A stretch of DNA of 64,000 nt, taken from NCBI GenBank assembly GCA_042862465.1, contig JASTVH010000002.1, positions 62,001 to 126,000 of the forward strand. The letters run 5' to 3'. The notes below the pieces were generated by a model. The model had not been told where the DNA came from, ran no database searches, and was given only the letters and a program-made list of their open reading frames with translations. The stretch is from JASTVH01 sp042862465 (lineage in GTDB: Bacteria; Pseudomonadota; Gammaproteobacteria; Pseudomonadales; Oleiphilaceae). Positions within the stretch are counted from its first letter, which is position 1. The number at the start of each line of letters is the position of its first letter. The position numbers were made by a program, and so were the translations under genes. This document shows, one piece after another, positions 53,359 through 61,949 of the stretch.

Positions 53359-54551
53359 CACTCGGGATTCCCTTCTTTAAAACCAGTTTCCTTTTCGTAG
53401 GCTTCGATGAACGCCTCGCTGCGAAGCATGCGCTCGGCATCCCCATAAGCCTCTCGCTGCCATGCACGATGGCGGCGAATTGTTGCCAGCGTTTTACGCT
53501 GCGAGAACCAGCGCTTCTGATGGGCGGCGTTGCCATCGTCCAGGATGTCCGCAACCACCGCCTCCACGCCCTTCATCAGGGCTCGCTCATGGGACATGAT
53601 GTCGTTGAAGGCGTGATTGACAGCTTCTTGCACGCCCAGATTGGCCGCATGGGGACGCAGCAACAGGCTATCCAGGGCATCTTGCGCGGTTGCCGAAAAT
53701 TTGAGGGGATTGTTCTCGCTGCGCTGGAACAGCGTCTGGGCGACTCGTAACTGTTGCTTCTGCTGCGCACGGGCATGCAGCAGGTCCAGTAGCCGGTCCA
53801 GCAATACGCGGGTCAGTCCGCCCAGTTCACGATAAAACCCGCTCCCCAGACCCGCACCGCGTTCCTGAGAAAGCCCCAGCCCTTCCCAGAGGGCTTTCAG
53901 CTCTGCCTGGCCTGCCGAAGCGCGAGGCGATGAAACGGGCGTATCAGAAGGCGCCGGCTCCTGTCCGGCCGCCTCACCCCAATGCCACGCCTCAGGGATC
54001 GACGGCTCCTGGATCGGCACATGGGTATCGGCCATGAGTCGTTCACCCAGTCCGGCTGGCAATACGTCAGGGATGTCCTTCTCGGCCTGGGCGCCGGTGG
54101 ACCACTCCGGTTTCTCCGCAAGCGTTTGCAAACCGATGCCCTCGGGTATCGCGCCCCCAGATTCACCCATCGGCTGGGCGATCGACTCGTTCTGGACACG
54201 GCTGGCCGCCTCGGCCTCATCATCGCCGGGGCTCACGGCAACGGTGATTTCATAATCCCCCAAGCGCAGCCGATCACCGTCATCAATACCGGCTTCATTA
54301 CCTTTTCCGAGGGGCGCGCTGGCCTCATTGAGATAGACACCATTGGTGGAGAGATCCCGGATCAGAAAAACACCACCGTCAAACCGGATCTCGGCATGGC
54401 GCGAAGAAAGGATCTTGTTGGGATCGGGAAGGTGCCAGTCGCAATCCGGCGAGCGGCCTATCACGGTCGCCTGTCGCGGATGGACGCGATGGTTGCAGGT
54501 AACACTGGGGGATAAGCGCTGATAGCTTGCTATGCGAAGCTCTAAATGCAT
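53358..54551 (-). CDS. tagH: TagH/Fha FHA-domain activator
   Basis: A 397-residue cytoplasmic protein. The N-terminal FHA phosphothreonine-binding domain (about 20-95) has the conserved GR, S and H, and N residues (TVIGRSPDCDW, ILSSRHAEIRF, DLSTNGVYLN). The C-terminal type VI FHA domain spans about 230-390. In H1-type systems PpkA phosphorylates this protein and so switches assembly on. ATG 54551 (MHLELRIASY) is used with AAGGA seven bases upstream. It is the first gene of the long minus-strand operon. Confidence 0.93.
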   Translation of the reverse strand: MHLELRIASYQRLSPSVTCNHRVHPRQATVIGRSPDCDWHLPDPNKILSSRHAEIRFDGGVFLIRDLSTNGVYLNEASAPLGKGNEAGIDDGDRLRLGDYEITVAVSPGDDEAEAASRVQNESIAQPMGESGGAIPEGIGLQTLAEKPEWSTGAQAEKDIPDVLPAGLGERLMADTHVPIQEPSIPEAWHWGEAAGQEPAPSDTPVSSPRASAGQAELKALWEGLGLSQERGAGLGSGFYRELGGLTRVLLDRLLDLLHARAQQKQQLRVAQTLFQRSENNPLKFSATAQDALDSLLLRPHAANLGVQEAVNHAFNDIMSHERALMKGVEAVVADILDDGNAAHQKRWFSQRKTLATIRRHRAWQREAYGDAERMLRSEAFIEAYEKETGFKEGNPE

Positions 54552-54925
54552 CGAACCGTCCTTCCCTGTGACGACGAACGCTGCCTCAAACGGGCAAGAC
54601 AAGCGAACCACTACATCACGACAACCTGTGTGACGAACCGCTATTGGGAGCCGTCCTGGCTCTATGGGGCGAGGAGATTAAGCATTCGTTAATAAATTGT
54701 CAATTTGCTCAAACAATAAACGATTCGAAATGTGAGCCAGCTCGCTACCTGACATTTTCACAAGCCACCTTGGAATGGCCCACAGAGCCCGTACCGGCGG
54801 GCTTCGAGGGCCATCACCAGGGCTCGATGGCGGGCTTCGGCAGGCGCCCACGAATCTTGACCCCCCGCCACTTTTCGTCGATGATTCGCCCCGAAAATGG
54901 AGAACCATTAATTAGGGATTGATTC
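54552..54925. other. Divergent promoter region between tagH and the PAAR gene
   Basis: 374 bases without a convincing gene; AT-rich in the middle (about 54670-54730). It must carry the promoters of both the main T6SS operon and the PAAR-ppkA unit. No clear sigma-54 -24/-12 element was found by eye. Confidence 0.55.
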
Positions 54926-55216
54926 ATGGGCAAGCCTGCTGCTTATCTGGGCGCATATCACGTCTGCCCCGCCTCCAACGGCCCGGTCCCCCACGTCGGT
55001 GGACCCACCCTGGCCGCGTCTTCCAATGTGTTCATCGGCGGCATGCCGGTGGCCAGAGTGTCCGACAAGCTGGTCTGCGTCGGCCCGCCTGACTCGGTTG
55101 CCACAGGCTCCGGCACGGTAATGGCCAACGGATTGCCCATCGCCCGCCTCGGTGACAGCACCGCCCACGGTGGCAAGATCGTCGTGGGCAACCCCACAGT
55201 GCTGATAGGAGGATAA
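54926..55216 (+). CDS. PAAR-domain spike tip protein
   Basis: A 96-residue stand-alone PAAR protein that caps VgrG and sharpens the spike. The motif series HVCPASNGPVPHVGGPT, SSNVFIGGMPVARVSDKLVC, GSGTVMANGLPIARLGDSTA and HGGKIVVGNPTVLIGG covers the whole protein, with His and Cys zinc ligands. There is no toxin extension. It is followed by ppkA one base after its stop. Confidence 0.95.
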   Translation: MGKPAAYLGAYHVCPASNGPVPHVGGPTLAASSNVFIGGMPVARVSDKLVCVGPPDSVATGSGTVMANGLPIARLGDSTAHGGKIVVGNPTVLIGG

Positions 55217-55217
55217 C

Positions 55218-57137
55218 GTGGTCGCCACAGCACGGAAGCCGGAAAATACCTCGCCCGCCCCCCGCAAGCACAAGTGGCTGGGTAAGGTCCTGAATAACCG
55301 TTATCGGATTGAGGCGCTGATTGCCTCGGGGGGCATGAGCAATGTCTACCGTGCCATTGATACCCACCTGGAGCGGGCGGGCAGCGCCGACTGCGCCGTA
55401 GCACTCAAGCTACTCAAGTCGGATGCCGCCAGGGAATCGGCCTCACTGAGTCTCCTGGCCCGAGAAACCGCCAAGACTCGCCGCTTGTCGCACCCTAACA
55501 TCGTCCGGGTTCAGGATCTGGAACAGGATGGCGACACCTGGTTCATGGTGATGGAGCTGCTGGACGGTGAACCGCTGTCGCGGATGATCCAGCGTTCCCG
55601 CCCTAACGGGCTGAAGTGGAAAGGGGTCAAGGCGATCCTCGAACAGATCCTGGATGCGCTGCGCTATTCGCACCGCCACGGTGTAATCCATGCCGATCTC
55701 AAGCCCTCCAATATCTTTTTCACGCGCCAGGGCGAGATCAAACTGCTGGACTTCGGCGTCTCCAGGGCCCTCAGCCACTCCCGGCACGAGGATTACCTTC
55801 AGCCCAAGAACGACGAAACATCCATTTACGGCTACACACCGGCCTACACCCTGCCGGAGCTGACCAAGAGCGACAAGCCGTTACCGCAGGGCGATGTCTA
55901 CGCCCTGGCCTGCATCAGCTACGAACTGCTCAGTTCCCGCCACCCTTTCGACCGCAAACCGCTGACCCTGCAGGAAAGGCGCAAGGCGAAACTGAAGCGC
56001 CCGGCCCACATGCCATTGAAGGTCTGGCAGACCATCAAGCGCCAGCTTCAGGGAGACGCCAATGCCCTCACGCTGAAGCACCTGGAACGCGCACTCACCC
56101 CCGTGCCATGGTTCACGGTGGGACAGAGTGCGGTGACTGCAGCCGCCGTGATAGGGGCCATCGCGACCTGGCAGATCAATGCCGAGCAGTCGCACCAGGC
56201 CGCAGACCAAGTGCTCAGGATGGAATCCGCCAGCCAGCGTCTGCAGGAGCTTCAACAACTGCCGCCGTCGCAACTGCTCACACAGCTAAATGGCCTGTCC
56301 GACATTGAGCGGGCGGGATTGCTGAAAATGAAGCAGGTGCCCCTGCTGGACTATTTCCTGAGCCGGATCGACCAGACCCTGGATCCCTCCGAGACCACGG
56401 GCCTGCCTGATACCCAGGCAGCACTCGGAATTGCCCAGAGGGCCTCCGACCTGTTCCCGCGCGATCATCAGCTACTACAGGTGATCGATAGCATCGAGCG
56501 CCGCCAGGCATCCCTGCAACGGACCCTCGCCGAGGACCTCCAGTCCAATCTGAGCCAGGGGCATTTCCGGACCGCGGAGGAAGCGGAGCGACTGGCCACC
56601 CTGGCGACCAATCTGGAATTCCTCGGCGGGCAACTGCCCCAACCGACGAAGAAGGCCAGCGAGACCTTCAGCCAGCTGGTTGACCAGGCACTGGCCAACC
56701 AGGACGCCGCGAAACTCGGCCACCTGCTTGCCACGGGGAAACGGTTTTTCGGTGACACGGCATCTGTCCACGACCGCCTGGACAAAATGGTGGCACTGGA
56801 AGGCGCCCTCCGGGAGCTGAACCGCTATCAAAAGCGCTTGGCCGCAGGCGAGAAGGATTTGGTGTTCCCCAGAGAGGCGGCCCTGACATTTTATGCGCAA
56901 CGCTTTGAACACTGGGCCAACACCCTTGACGAGGCAAGCAACAGCCGGGAACTCAATGCCGTCTACGACGACCTCCAGGCTCTGAAGAAGCAGTTACCCG
57001 AAGGGCTGGACGTTATTACAAAAACCGAGAAGAAGCTGGCAGAGGCCTATCTCGCCCAGGCGGATACATTGCTGGCGCGCAATCGGACTCGCCAGGCCCA
57101 GCCGCTGTTGAAACGCGCAACTCAACTGATGCGTTGA
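55218..57137 (+). CDS. ppkA: PpkA-type Ser/Thr protein kinase
   Basis: A 639-residue membrane kinase. The kinase domain (about 28-290) has a Gly-rich loop IASGGMSNVY (35-44), Lys64 in VALKLL, HADLKPSN (158-165, Ala replacing the usual Arg of HRD) and DFG (178-180). A single transmembrane helix lies at about 299-318 (FTVGQSAVTAAAVIGAIATW), then a periplasmic, helical sensor-like part of 320 residues. The HAD variant suggests regulation without activation-loop phosphorylation. The start is GTG 55218 after AGGAGG. By family it phosphorylates TagH and is opposed by PppA. Confidence 0.93.
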   Translation: MVATARKPENTSPAPRKHKWLGKVLNNRYRIEALIASGGMSNVYRAIDTHLERAGSADCAVALKLLKSDAARESASLSLLARETAKTRRLSHPNIVRVQDLEQDGDTWFMVMELLDGEPLSRMIQRSRPNGLKWKGVKAILEQILDALRYSHRHGVIHADLKPSNIFFTRQGEIKLLDFGVSRALSHSRHEDYLQPKNDETSIYGYTPAYTLPELTKSDKPLPQGDVYALACISYELLSSRHPFDRKPLTLQERRKAKLKRPAHMPLKVWQTIKRQLQGDANALTLKHLERALTPVPWFTVGQSAVTAAAVIGAIATWQINAEQSHQAADQVLRMESASQRLQELQQLPPSQLLTQLNGLSDIERAGLLKMKQVPLLDYFLSRIDQTLDPSETTGLPDTQAALGIAQRASDLFPRDHQLLQVIDSIERRQASLQRTLAEDLQSNLSQGHFRTAEEAERLATLATNLEFLGGQLPQPTKKASETFSQLVDQALANQDAAKLGHLLATGKRFFGDTASVHDRLDKMVALEGALRELNRYQKRLAAGEKDLVFPREAALTFYAQRFEHWANTLDEASNSRELNAVYDDLQALKKQLPEGLDVITKTEKKLAEAYLAQADTLLARNRTRQAQPLLKRATQLMR

Positions 57138-57153
57138 GATTCAACGCATCAGT
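57125..57153. terminator. Perfect 13-bp hairpin at the ppkA end
   Basis: ACTGATGCGTTGA and its exact complement with a 3-base loop; the stem includes the ppkA stop codon. It lies between convergent ppkA and the vasH-like gene. No U-run, so termination is probable but not certain. Confidence 0.5.
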
Positions 57154-57194
57154 GGGCTTCAGCACCGGCAGAACCACACCCGGCGCCAGGCGCG

Positions 57195-58748
57195 CTATAC
57201 GTCCAGCCTCATTTTCAGGCACTTGTGGGCCAGGGTCCGCTTGGGCAGCCCCAGACTCGCTGCGGCACGGGCCCTGTTGCCCTGGTGTTGACGCAGGCGG
57301 TCGAGTATCACCAGGGCTTCAAAGTCGCGTGTGGCCTGACGTAGATCGCCAATCCGCTCTGGCGCCAGCAAAACCGCACTTCCTCCCTCGTTCGCATCAC
57401 CCTTCCCGACCGGCTCCTGCCGATTGAGAGGGAAATCCTCCGGCTGCAACTCCTCCCGCCGGCCGGCTTGGAGGCAGGCAAATTCCGTGAGAGTTTGCAG
57501 TTCCCTTACGTTGCCCGGGAAAGAATACGCCCGTAACAACGCCAACGTGCTGCGGCTAACACGCTGGGCCCCTCGCCCCATTCGCTGCCTGAACTGCCGG
57601 ATAAAGTGACGACAGAGAGGCTCCAGATCCTCAAGACGCTCCCGGAGCGGGACCATGCGTACAGGAATTTGATTGAGGCGGAAATAGAGATCGGGCCGAA
57701 ACCGCCCCTCTGCGACCAGGCGGTCCAATGGACGGCAACTCGCCGCAATCAGGTGGAAGTGCAACGTTTCATCCTTCTGCGCCCCCACGGGCCGATACCG
57801 CCCGGTTTCCAGCGCACCCAACAACCTGGCTTGCAGCGCCGGCGCCAGGGTCTCGATGCCACTCAGAAACAGGGTGCCACCTTCGGCTCTGGCCATCAGT
57901 CCTGGTTTACGACGGGCACGGGCAGAGGAACCGCCTTCGATTTGGCCGAACAATTCCGCTTCCAGCAAGTGATCTGGCAGAGTGTCGCAATTGAGGGCAA
58001 CAAACGGCCCCTCCGCCCGATCTGAAATCCGGTGGAACGTTTCCGCCACCCGTCTTTTCCCGCAACCTGTCTCGCCGCTGATCAGCAACGTCCGATCACT
58101 GTCAGCCCCTCGGCGAAGAAGCTCCCTCAGTGTCACCACACTATCGGAAACGCCCACCAGCGCCTCCTCAAGCGGGTGCGCGTGGAGGTCCCGGGGCGTC
58201 TCGCCGCATGGCTCCGCGGAATGATGCCTGGCGAGAGGCGGAGCTTTATCGGCAGCGGTGCGGTCCAGGCATCGTCGCCAATGCAGTGCCAACAGATCAC
58301 ACAGCCCCGGATACAGACCACTGCCCATCAACCGATCCAGCGGCTCGGCGGGCGCGGCTATCACCAGGACGCCCAGGAGCCGCCTTTCACTGTCACTGAC
58401 CGGTGTCACCAACCAGCCCGAACTGGCAGGCACCGCTCCTGCCATCTTTCTGAACCCCGGGTGATCCAGGTGCCGCGGCGCGCTGGCATCCAGGCGTCGC
58501 TCGTGACCATCCCGCACCGCATGGGCAAAGGGATGACTGAAGTCGTCACAATCGAACACCTGACCCTCGCCATCGTGCTGTACCAGCTGCCGGCCGGAGG
58601 GAGTGAGCTCCAGGCACCAGAATCCTGGCAGACCAAACAGTTTCTGCAGTTGACGGACAAACTGGGCCTGCACCCCCGAAGGCGTTGAGGGCCTGGCCAG
58701 ACGCACGGCCAGCTCAATACCCGTCCGCAGACTGTCAAATCCCTTCAT
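57195..58748 (-). CDS. VasH-type bacterial enhancer-binding protein with degenerate AAA core
   Basis: A 517-residue regulator of the NtrC/VasH type. An N-terminal GAF-like sensor spans about 1-165 (CLELTPSGRQLVQHDGEG). The AAA domain has Walker A GETGCGK (225-231), but the sigma-54-contacting GAFTGA loop is replaced (ELFGQIEGGSSARA, 265-278), and Walker B reads GGTLFLSGIETL (290-301), so the Asp and Glu are missing. The Arg-finger region (RFRPDLYFRLN) and PGNVREL remain, as does the C-terminal Fis-type helix-turn-helix (GNRARAAASLGLPKRTLAHK). It can probably bind DNA, but ATP hydrolysis and sigma-54 activation are doubtful. It faces ppkA at the edge of the T6SS locus. Confidence 0.88.
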   Translation of the reverse strand: MKGFDSLRTGIELAVRLARPSTPSGVQAQFVRQLQKLFGLPGFWCLELTPSGRQLVQHDGEGQVFDCDDFSHPFAHAVRDGHERRLDASAPRHLDHPGFRKMAGAVPASSGWLVTPVSDSERRLLGVLVIAAPAEPLDRLMGSGLYPGLCDLLALHWRRCLDRTAADKAPPLARHHSAEPCGETPRDLHAHPLEEALVGVSDSVVTLRELLRRGADSDRTLLISGETGCGKRRVAETFHRISDRAEGPFVALNCDTLPDHLLEAELFGQIEGGSSARARRKPGLMARAEGGTLFLSGIETLAPALQARLLGALETGRYRPVGAQKDETLHFHLIAASCRPLDRLVAEGRFRPDLYFRLNQIPVRMVPLRERLEDLEPLCRHFIRQFRQRMGRGAQRVSRSTLALLRAYSFPGNVRELQTLTEFACLQAGRREELQPEDFPLNRQEPVGKGDANEGGSAVLLAPERIGDLRQATRDFEALVILDRLRQHQGNRARAAASLGLPKRTLAHKCLKMRLDV

Positions 58749-59340
58749 CGCCCCACCTCACAGAAGTCGTACGAGGTGCCCTCCAAGAGGGTTTTTATGG
58801 CCACTTGCGATCCTGCAATAGCAAACATGTGATTTCCCTTTCATCATTAGCCGGTCGTCGCGCATCCGAATTGCGCCGCGCCATGACTCACGGACGCCTT
58901 CGCCCCCGGATGCACCCATACTCAGGACGATCAGACCACGCCGCCATCGCCGTGATCACACGCTGGGAGTGCAAGGGGGCTGCAGGGACTTTTGGGTGGG
59001 AGGTTTTCGATCTTGCCTTCCGGCGACCGGACGCCAATAGCGAGGTTTCCCGGACCTGAGCCCGAGGGGGTATTCATCGCTGGAGGGGAGCTGCATGCTG
59101 ACTGATGCACTGTTTCAGCGTATCGCCCCTTCCCTGGGCAAGCGGTGACTCTCAATACCAACCGATAAAGTCCGCATACGCGTGCCATCCTGGACGCGCT
59201 GTAATATGCCGAGGCGGACTTTACCCAATGGGGTCCGAAGGCACAATCCCTTCGAACCGCAAAGGTGGCTGGACCAGCAGGCCCTTCGATCCAGTCACCC
59301 ATTTCAATACCAGACCGGCTCAAACGGTCTGACTGCGCGC
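58749..59340. other. Intergenic region without recognised genes
   Basis: 592 bases downstream of the T6SS locus. Open frames present are short and unconvincing. A 7-bp hairpin (CAGACCG, 59311-59331) lies just past the end of the thioesterase-like gene and could be its terminator. Nothing else recognised. Confidence 0.5.
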
Positions 59341-59832
59341 CTACCGACGCTTGGGCGTCCAGGCCCAGATCATCTCGATCAGTATCGGCTCTTTGTCGTC
59401 ACCGTCACGGATCTCCACGGGAACTGACGTTTCCCCCTTCTCGGTGGTACGGATCAGCTCGACCTGCTCCGGGCTCAGGGAAGCGGTTACCCGCATGTCA
59501 CCCTTACCGCGTTTGACGTATTCCCCTTTCACCGTCTTGATGACGGGCACCCGATCATCCGGCACGTTCAACCCCACCATGAAGCCGGTGGCGGACTCGG
59601 CCAGCAGCAGGCTGGCGATGGCGTGCACACCGCCGATGTGATTCTGGACCCGGCGCTTGTTCGCCAGGCTGATAACACAGCGATCGTGGGTCAGCTCCTC
59701 CACTTTGATGCCGACCGTTCCGGTAAACGGCACCGCCTGGCCAAAGAACAGCGACAAGGCGCGCGACCGCGCAAAACCCGGTAACAGGTTGAGCTTGTTG
59801 ACGATACGACTAAGTGTGTTCGCTTCTGACAT
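59341..59832 (-). CDS. DUF4442/hotdog-fold thioesterase-like protein
   Basis: A 163-residue cytoplasmic hotdog-fold protein. PFTGTVGIKVEELTHDRC and VQNHIGGVHAIASLLLAESATG match the DUF4442 (YiiD-C-like) acyl-thioesterase pattern, with the helix after NHIGGVHA. ATG 59832 (MSEANTL) gives the family length; upstream in-frame sequence is not conserved. It is encoded divergently from the acyl-CoA-binding protein, which supports a role in acyl-CoA metabolism. Confidence 0.8.
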   Translation of the reverse strand: MSEANTLSRIVNKLNLLPGFARSRALSLFFGQAVPFTGTVGIKVEELTHDRCVISLANKRRVQNHIGGVHAIASLLLAESATGFMVGLNVPDDRVPVIKTVKGEYVKRGKGDMRVTASLSPEQVELIRTTEKGETSVPVEIRDGDDKEPILIEMIWAWTPKRR

Positions 59833-59988
59833 GGCGATGGCTCTCTGCGGTGATTGGCGGAAAAGGCGCAAGGGTAACCGATTTGCCCTCAGGCGGTAAG
59901 CCATGGCCTCTTCGCAGGCTGACGCTTCCCTGTCCGCTCGATATAATGGCCCCAAACCACACCACACCACACAAACAAGGAATGCCTC

Positions 59989-60252
59989 ATGAGTGATCTG
60001 AAGCAGCAGTTCGAGGAAGCAGTCAACTACATCCAGACCGCAGAGGGTGACTTCGAACCGTCCAACGACCTGAAACTGGAGTTCTATGCGCTCTACAAGC
60101 AGGCAACGGAAGGCGACGTCAAGGGTAAGAAACCGGGCATGCTGGATGTGGTCGGCCGCGCCAAGTACAACGCCTGGGAAAAGCTCAAGGGCACCTCCTC
60201 CGAAGAAGCCATGCAGCGCTACATCGACAAGCTGAACGAGCTTCGCAAGTAA
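59989..60252 (+). CDS. Acyl-CoA-binding protein (ACBP)
   Basis: An 87-residue four-helix protein binding medium- and long-chain acyl-CoA esters. It opens LKQQFEEAVNYIQTAEG and has the ligand-binding signature LEFYALYKQATEGDVKGKKPG, here followed by KYNAWEKLKGTSSEEA. Helix-2 Tyr and Lys residues that contact the CoA phosphate are present. AAGGAATGCCTC precedes ATG 59989. It is monocistronic, divergent from the thioesterase-like gene. Confidence 0.95.
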   Translation: MSDLKQQFEEAVNYIQTAEGDFEPSNDLKLEFYALYKQATEGDVKGKKPGMLDVVGRAKYNAWEKLKGTSSEEAMQRYIDKLNELRK

Positions 60253-60447
60253 GCCCTCACCTTCGGTCCGGCATCAACGGGGCACAGCGCTTTTTTGATG
60301 TCGGACAATTTCCGGTATTTTTTTGTGTCCGCACCTTTCAGCCTTCAATGATCTGTCATAGAATCCGCGCACTATAACAACAAGACTAGGACGAGGGCGT
60401 CGAAAGTTGGCTCTTTTCGACTCTCTCAAGCAGTGCGAGAGGACACC

Positions 60448-60783
60448 ATGGCAATGACAGAAGCGCTGGATCAAAGCCAGCCCGGTTTATGGCTGCGCTT
60501 GCAGCGCGAGATACAATCCCGCAGGCTGAACGCCCGTACCGAACAAACCTACCTTCACTGGATCACCCGTTTTGTGCTGTTCCACGGGCTGCGCGACCCC
60601 GCCGAACTGGAATCCGGGCATATCGAGCAGTTTGTGCAGGATCAGAAAGAGCGTATGCGCGTGTCTCGCGCGCGTCTGAACCAGGCCATGCAGGCGCTGA
60701 CGTTCTTTTACGTGGAAGTGCTCAAGCGTCCGGCCGTGGTCGATCCCGAGGCCAGCGACAATCCCCATTCGGTCTCCGCCTGA
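60448..60783 (+). CDS. Stand-alone integrase N-terminal SAM-like domain protein
   Basis: A 111-residue protein consisting only of the core-binding (SAM-like) domain of a tyrosine recombinase of the integron type: LQREIQSRRLNARTEQTYLHW, ITRFVLFHG, IEQFVQDQ and ARLNQAMQALTFFYVEVL. The catalytic domain is missing and the frame ends cleanly before a strong terminator, so it is either a long-settled remnant or a domesticated DNA-binding protein. ATG 60448 has GAGAGGA upstream. The 195-base leader contains a 7-bp hairpin (GTCGAAA). Confidence 0.75.
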   Translation: MAMTEALDQSQPGLWLRLQREIQSRRLNARTEQTYLHWITRFVLFHGLRDPAELESGHIEQFVQDQKERMRVSRARLNQAMQALTFFYVEVLKRPAVVDPEASDNPHSVSA

Positions 60784-60831
60784 ATATCACAAAGGCGAAC
60801 GTATTCAGTGCGGCAATCGCCTGTGTAACGA

Positions 60832-60858
60832 AAAAGAGCGGCTCCTGGCCGCTCTTTT
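60832..60858. terminator. Bidirectional terminator
   Basis: An 11-bp stem (aaaagagcggc and its complement) with a 5-base loop, A-rich on one side and T-rich on the other, between two convergent genes. Confidence 0.9.
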
Positions 60859-60873
60859 ATCCAACACACTGCC

Positions 60874-61323
60874 CTAACGAGGCGTTGTGTTGTAGTTATA
60901 GCTGTTATAGGTGCGATTGCTTGGCGGCGTGATCTGATACCGGTCATTATGAACCTGCCCGGGGATCACCTTGGGATCTTGATAACGAATCTCAACGGGA
61001 ATTTCGTGACGCCCCAAATCCGTTTGCTGATCTTCCGGTGTCAGCAACAGAGGATCCGCATACGGCAGAATCTCTTCACCAGGACCTTGCGGACGACGCG
61101 GCTGGCGCCCCGATGCGGTGGGCTCAAGACCACCCTCGATCACGGTTTTGGCCATATCCTCGGAATCCATGGACTTGAAGGGAATGGTTTCGAGGGTGCT
61201 GCGTTCTTCCGGCTCAAACGAGCTGGCCTCATTGGATTGCGCCCAAACACTGACAGCGACCAGACACCCCAACGGTAGGGTCAGGGCCAGAATTGATGTT
61301 TTGAATAGCCTCCAGTGCTTCAT
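60874..61323 (-). CDS. Exported hypothetical protein
   Basis: A 149-residue protein with a signal peptide (FKTSILALTLPLGCLVAVSVWA). The mature part is polar, Glu/Pro-rich and probably disordered (RQPRRPQGPGEEILP), ending in an Asn/Tyr-rich stretch (NRTYNSYNYNTTPR). No family was recognised. It sits between the bidirectional terminator and the disrupted greB on the same strand as greB. Confidence 0.6.
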   Translation of the reverse strand: MKHWRLFKTSILALTLPLGCLVAVSVWAQSNEASSFEPEERSTLETIPFKSMDSEDMAKTVIEGGLEPTASGRQPRRPQGPGEEILPYADPLLLTPEDQQTDLGRHEIPVEIRYQDPKVIPGQVHNDRYQITPPSNRTYNSYNYNTTPR

Positions 61324-61510
61324 AGGGCTGCCTGTTTACTGCCTGCCAAATAAACCGCCAACTCCTCGCAGAGCTGCGGTGCCACTAAATCATGTTAATC
61401 TTTGTATATTTTACAAGCAATTTAAAGCATTGGAATTAATAAAAAAGGAATCTGTGACCCCAATCACCTACCTATTCACAACCTGACCTGATGTGACAAA
61501 TCCCCCCGAC

Positions 61511-61843
61511 TCAGGATTCATAGCGAATGTCGAGAACCACCCACTCTCGCGTCACTTCTGCCGTCCGGGTCTCCACCTCGTCATCCACCCGTTTGCCAAG
61601 CAGGGCCCTGGCCAATGGCGAATCAACACTGATGAAACCACGCTTCAAATCCAATTCATCGGGCCCGACAATGCGGTAGGTCACGGTCTGCCCTTCATCA
61701 TCCTCCAGGGTCACCCAGGCCCCAAAGAAAACCCGGGACTGATCCTCCGGCAGACGATCAACCACTTCCAGAACATCCAGCCGCTTGGTGAGATAACGCA
61801 CTCTGCGGTCGATCTCGCGCAACTGCTTCTTCCCGTATATGTA
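61511..61843 (-). pseudogene. greB: greB 3' fragment, interrupted by a mobile island
   Basis: The last 110 codons of transcription elongation factor GreB: YIYGKKQLREIDRRVRYLTK through VFFGAWVTLEDDEGQ, RIVGPDEL and ISVDSPLARALLGK. GreB normally begins with about 50 more residues (the coiled-coil tip with its acidic pair). Reading upstream, similarity stops at YIYGKK and an in-frame TAA follows at 61844-61846. The break coincides with the start of AT-rich sequence carrying recombinase genes, so the 5' part of greB should lie beyond the right end of the window at the other junction. Confidence 0.85.
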
Positions 61844-61949
61844 TTAGAACCCCACACCCAGCCGTACTATTTTAAGATGATACCTTCCTTTACCCATCCC
61901 TATTAGCTGTGTAGGCTCAGAAAGTAACCTCATACTATGAATCATAAAC

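Noticed and set aside
54644..54922. A 92-codon frame before the PAAR gene
   Set aside because: It lies in the divergent promoter region, lacks a ribosome-binding site and has no recognisable features.
58931..59323. A 130-codon minus-strand frame in the gap after the vasH-like gene
   Set aside because: Low-complexity translation with no start signal; the region looks non-coding.
61835..61949. tRNA gene as the attachment site of the island
   Set aside because: No tRNA-like cloverleaf or CCA end was seen; the target is greB coding sequence.
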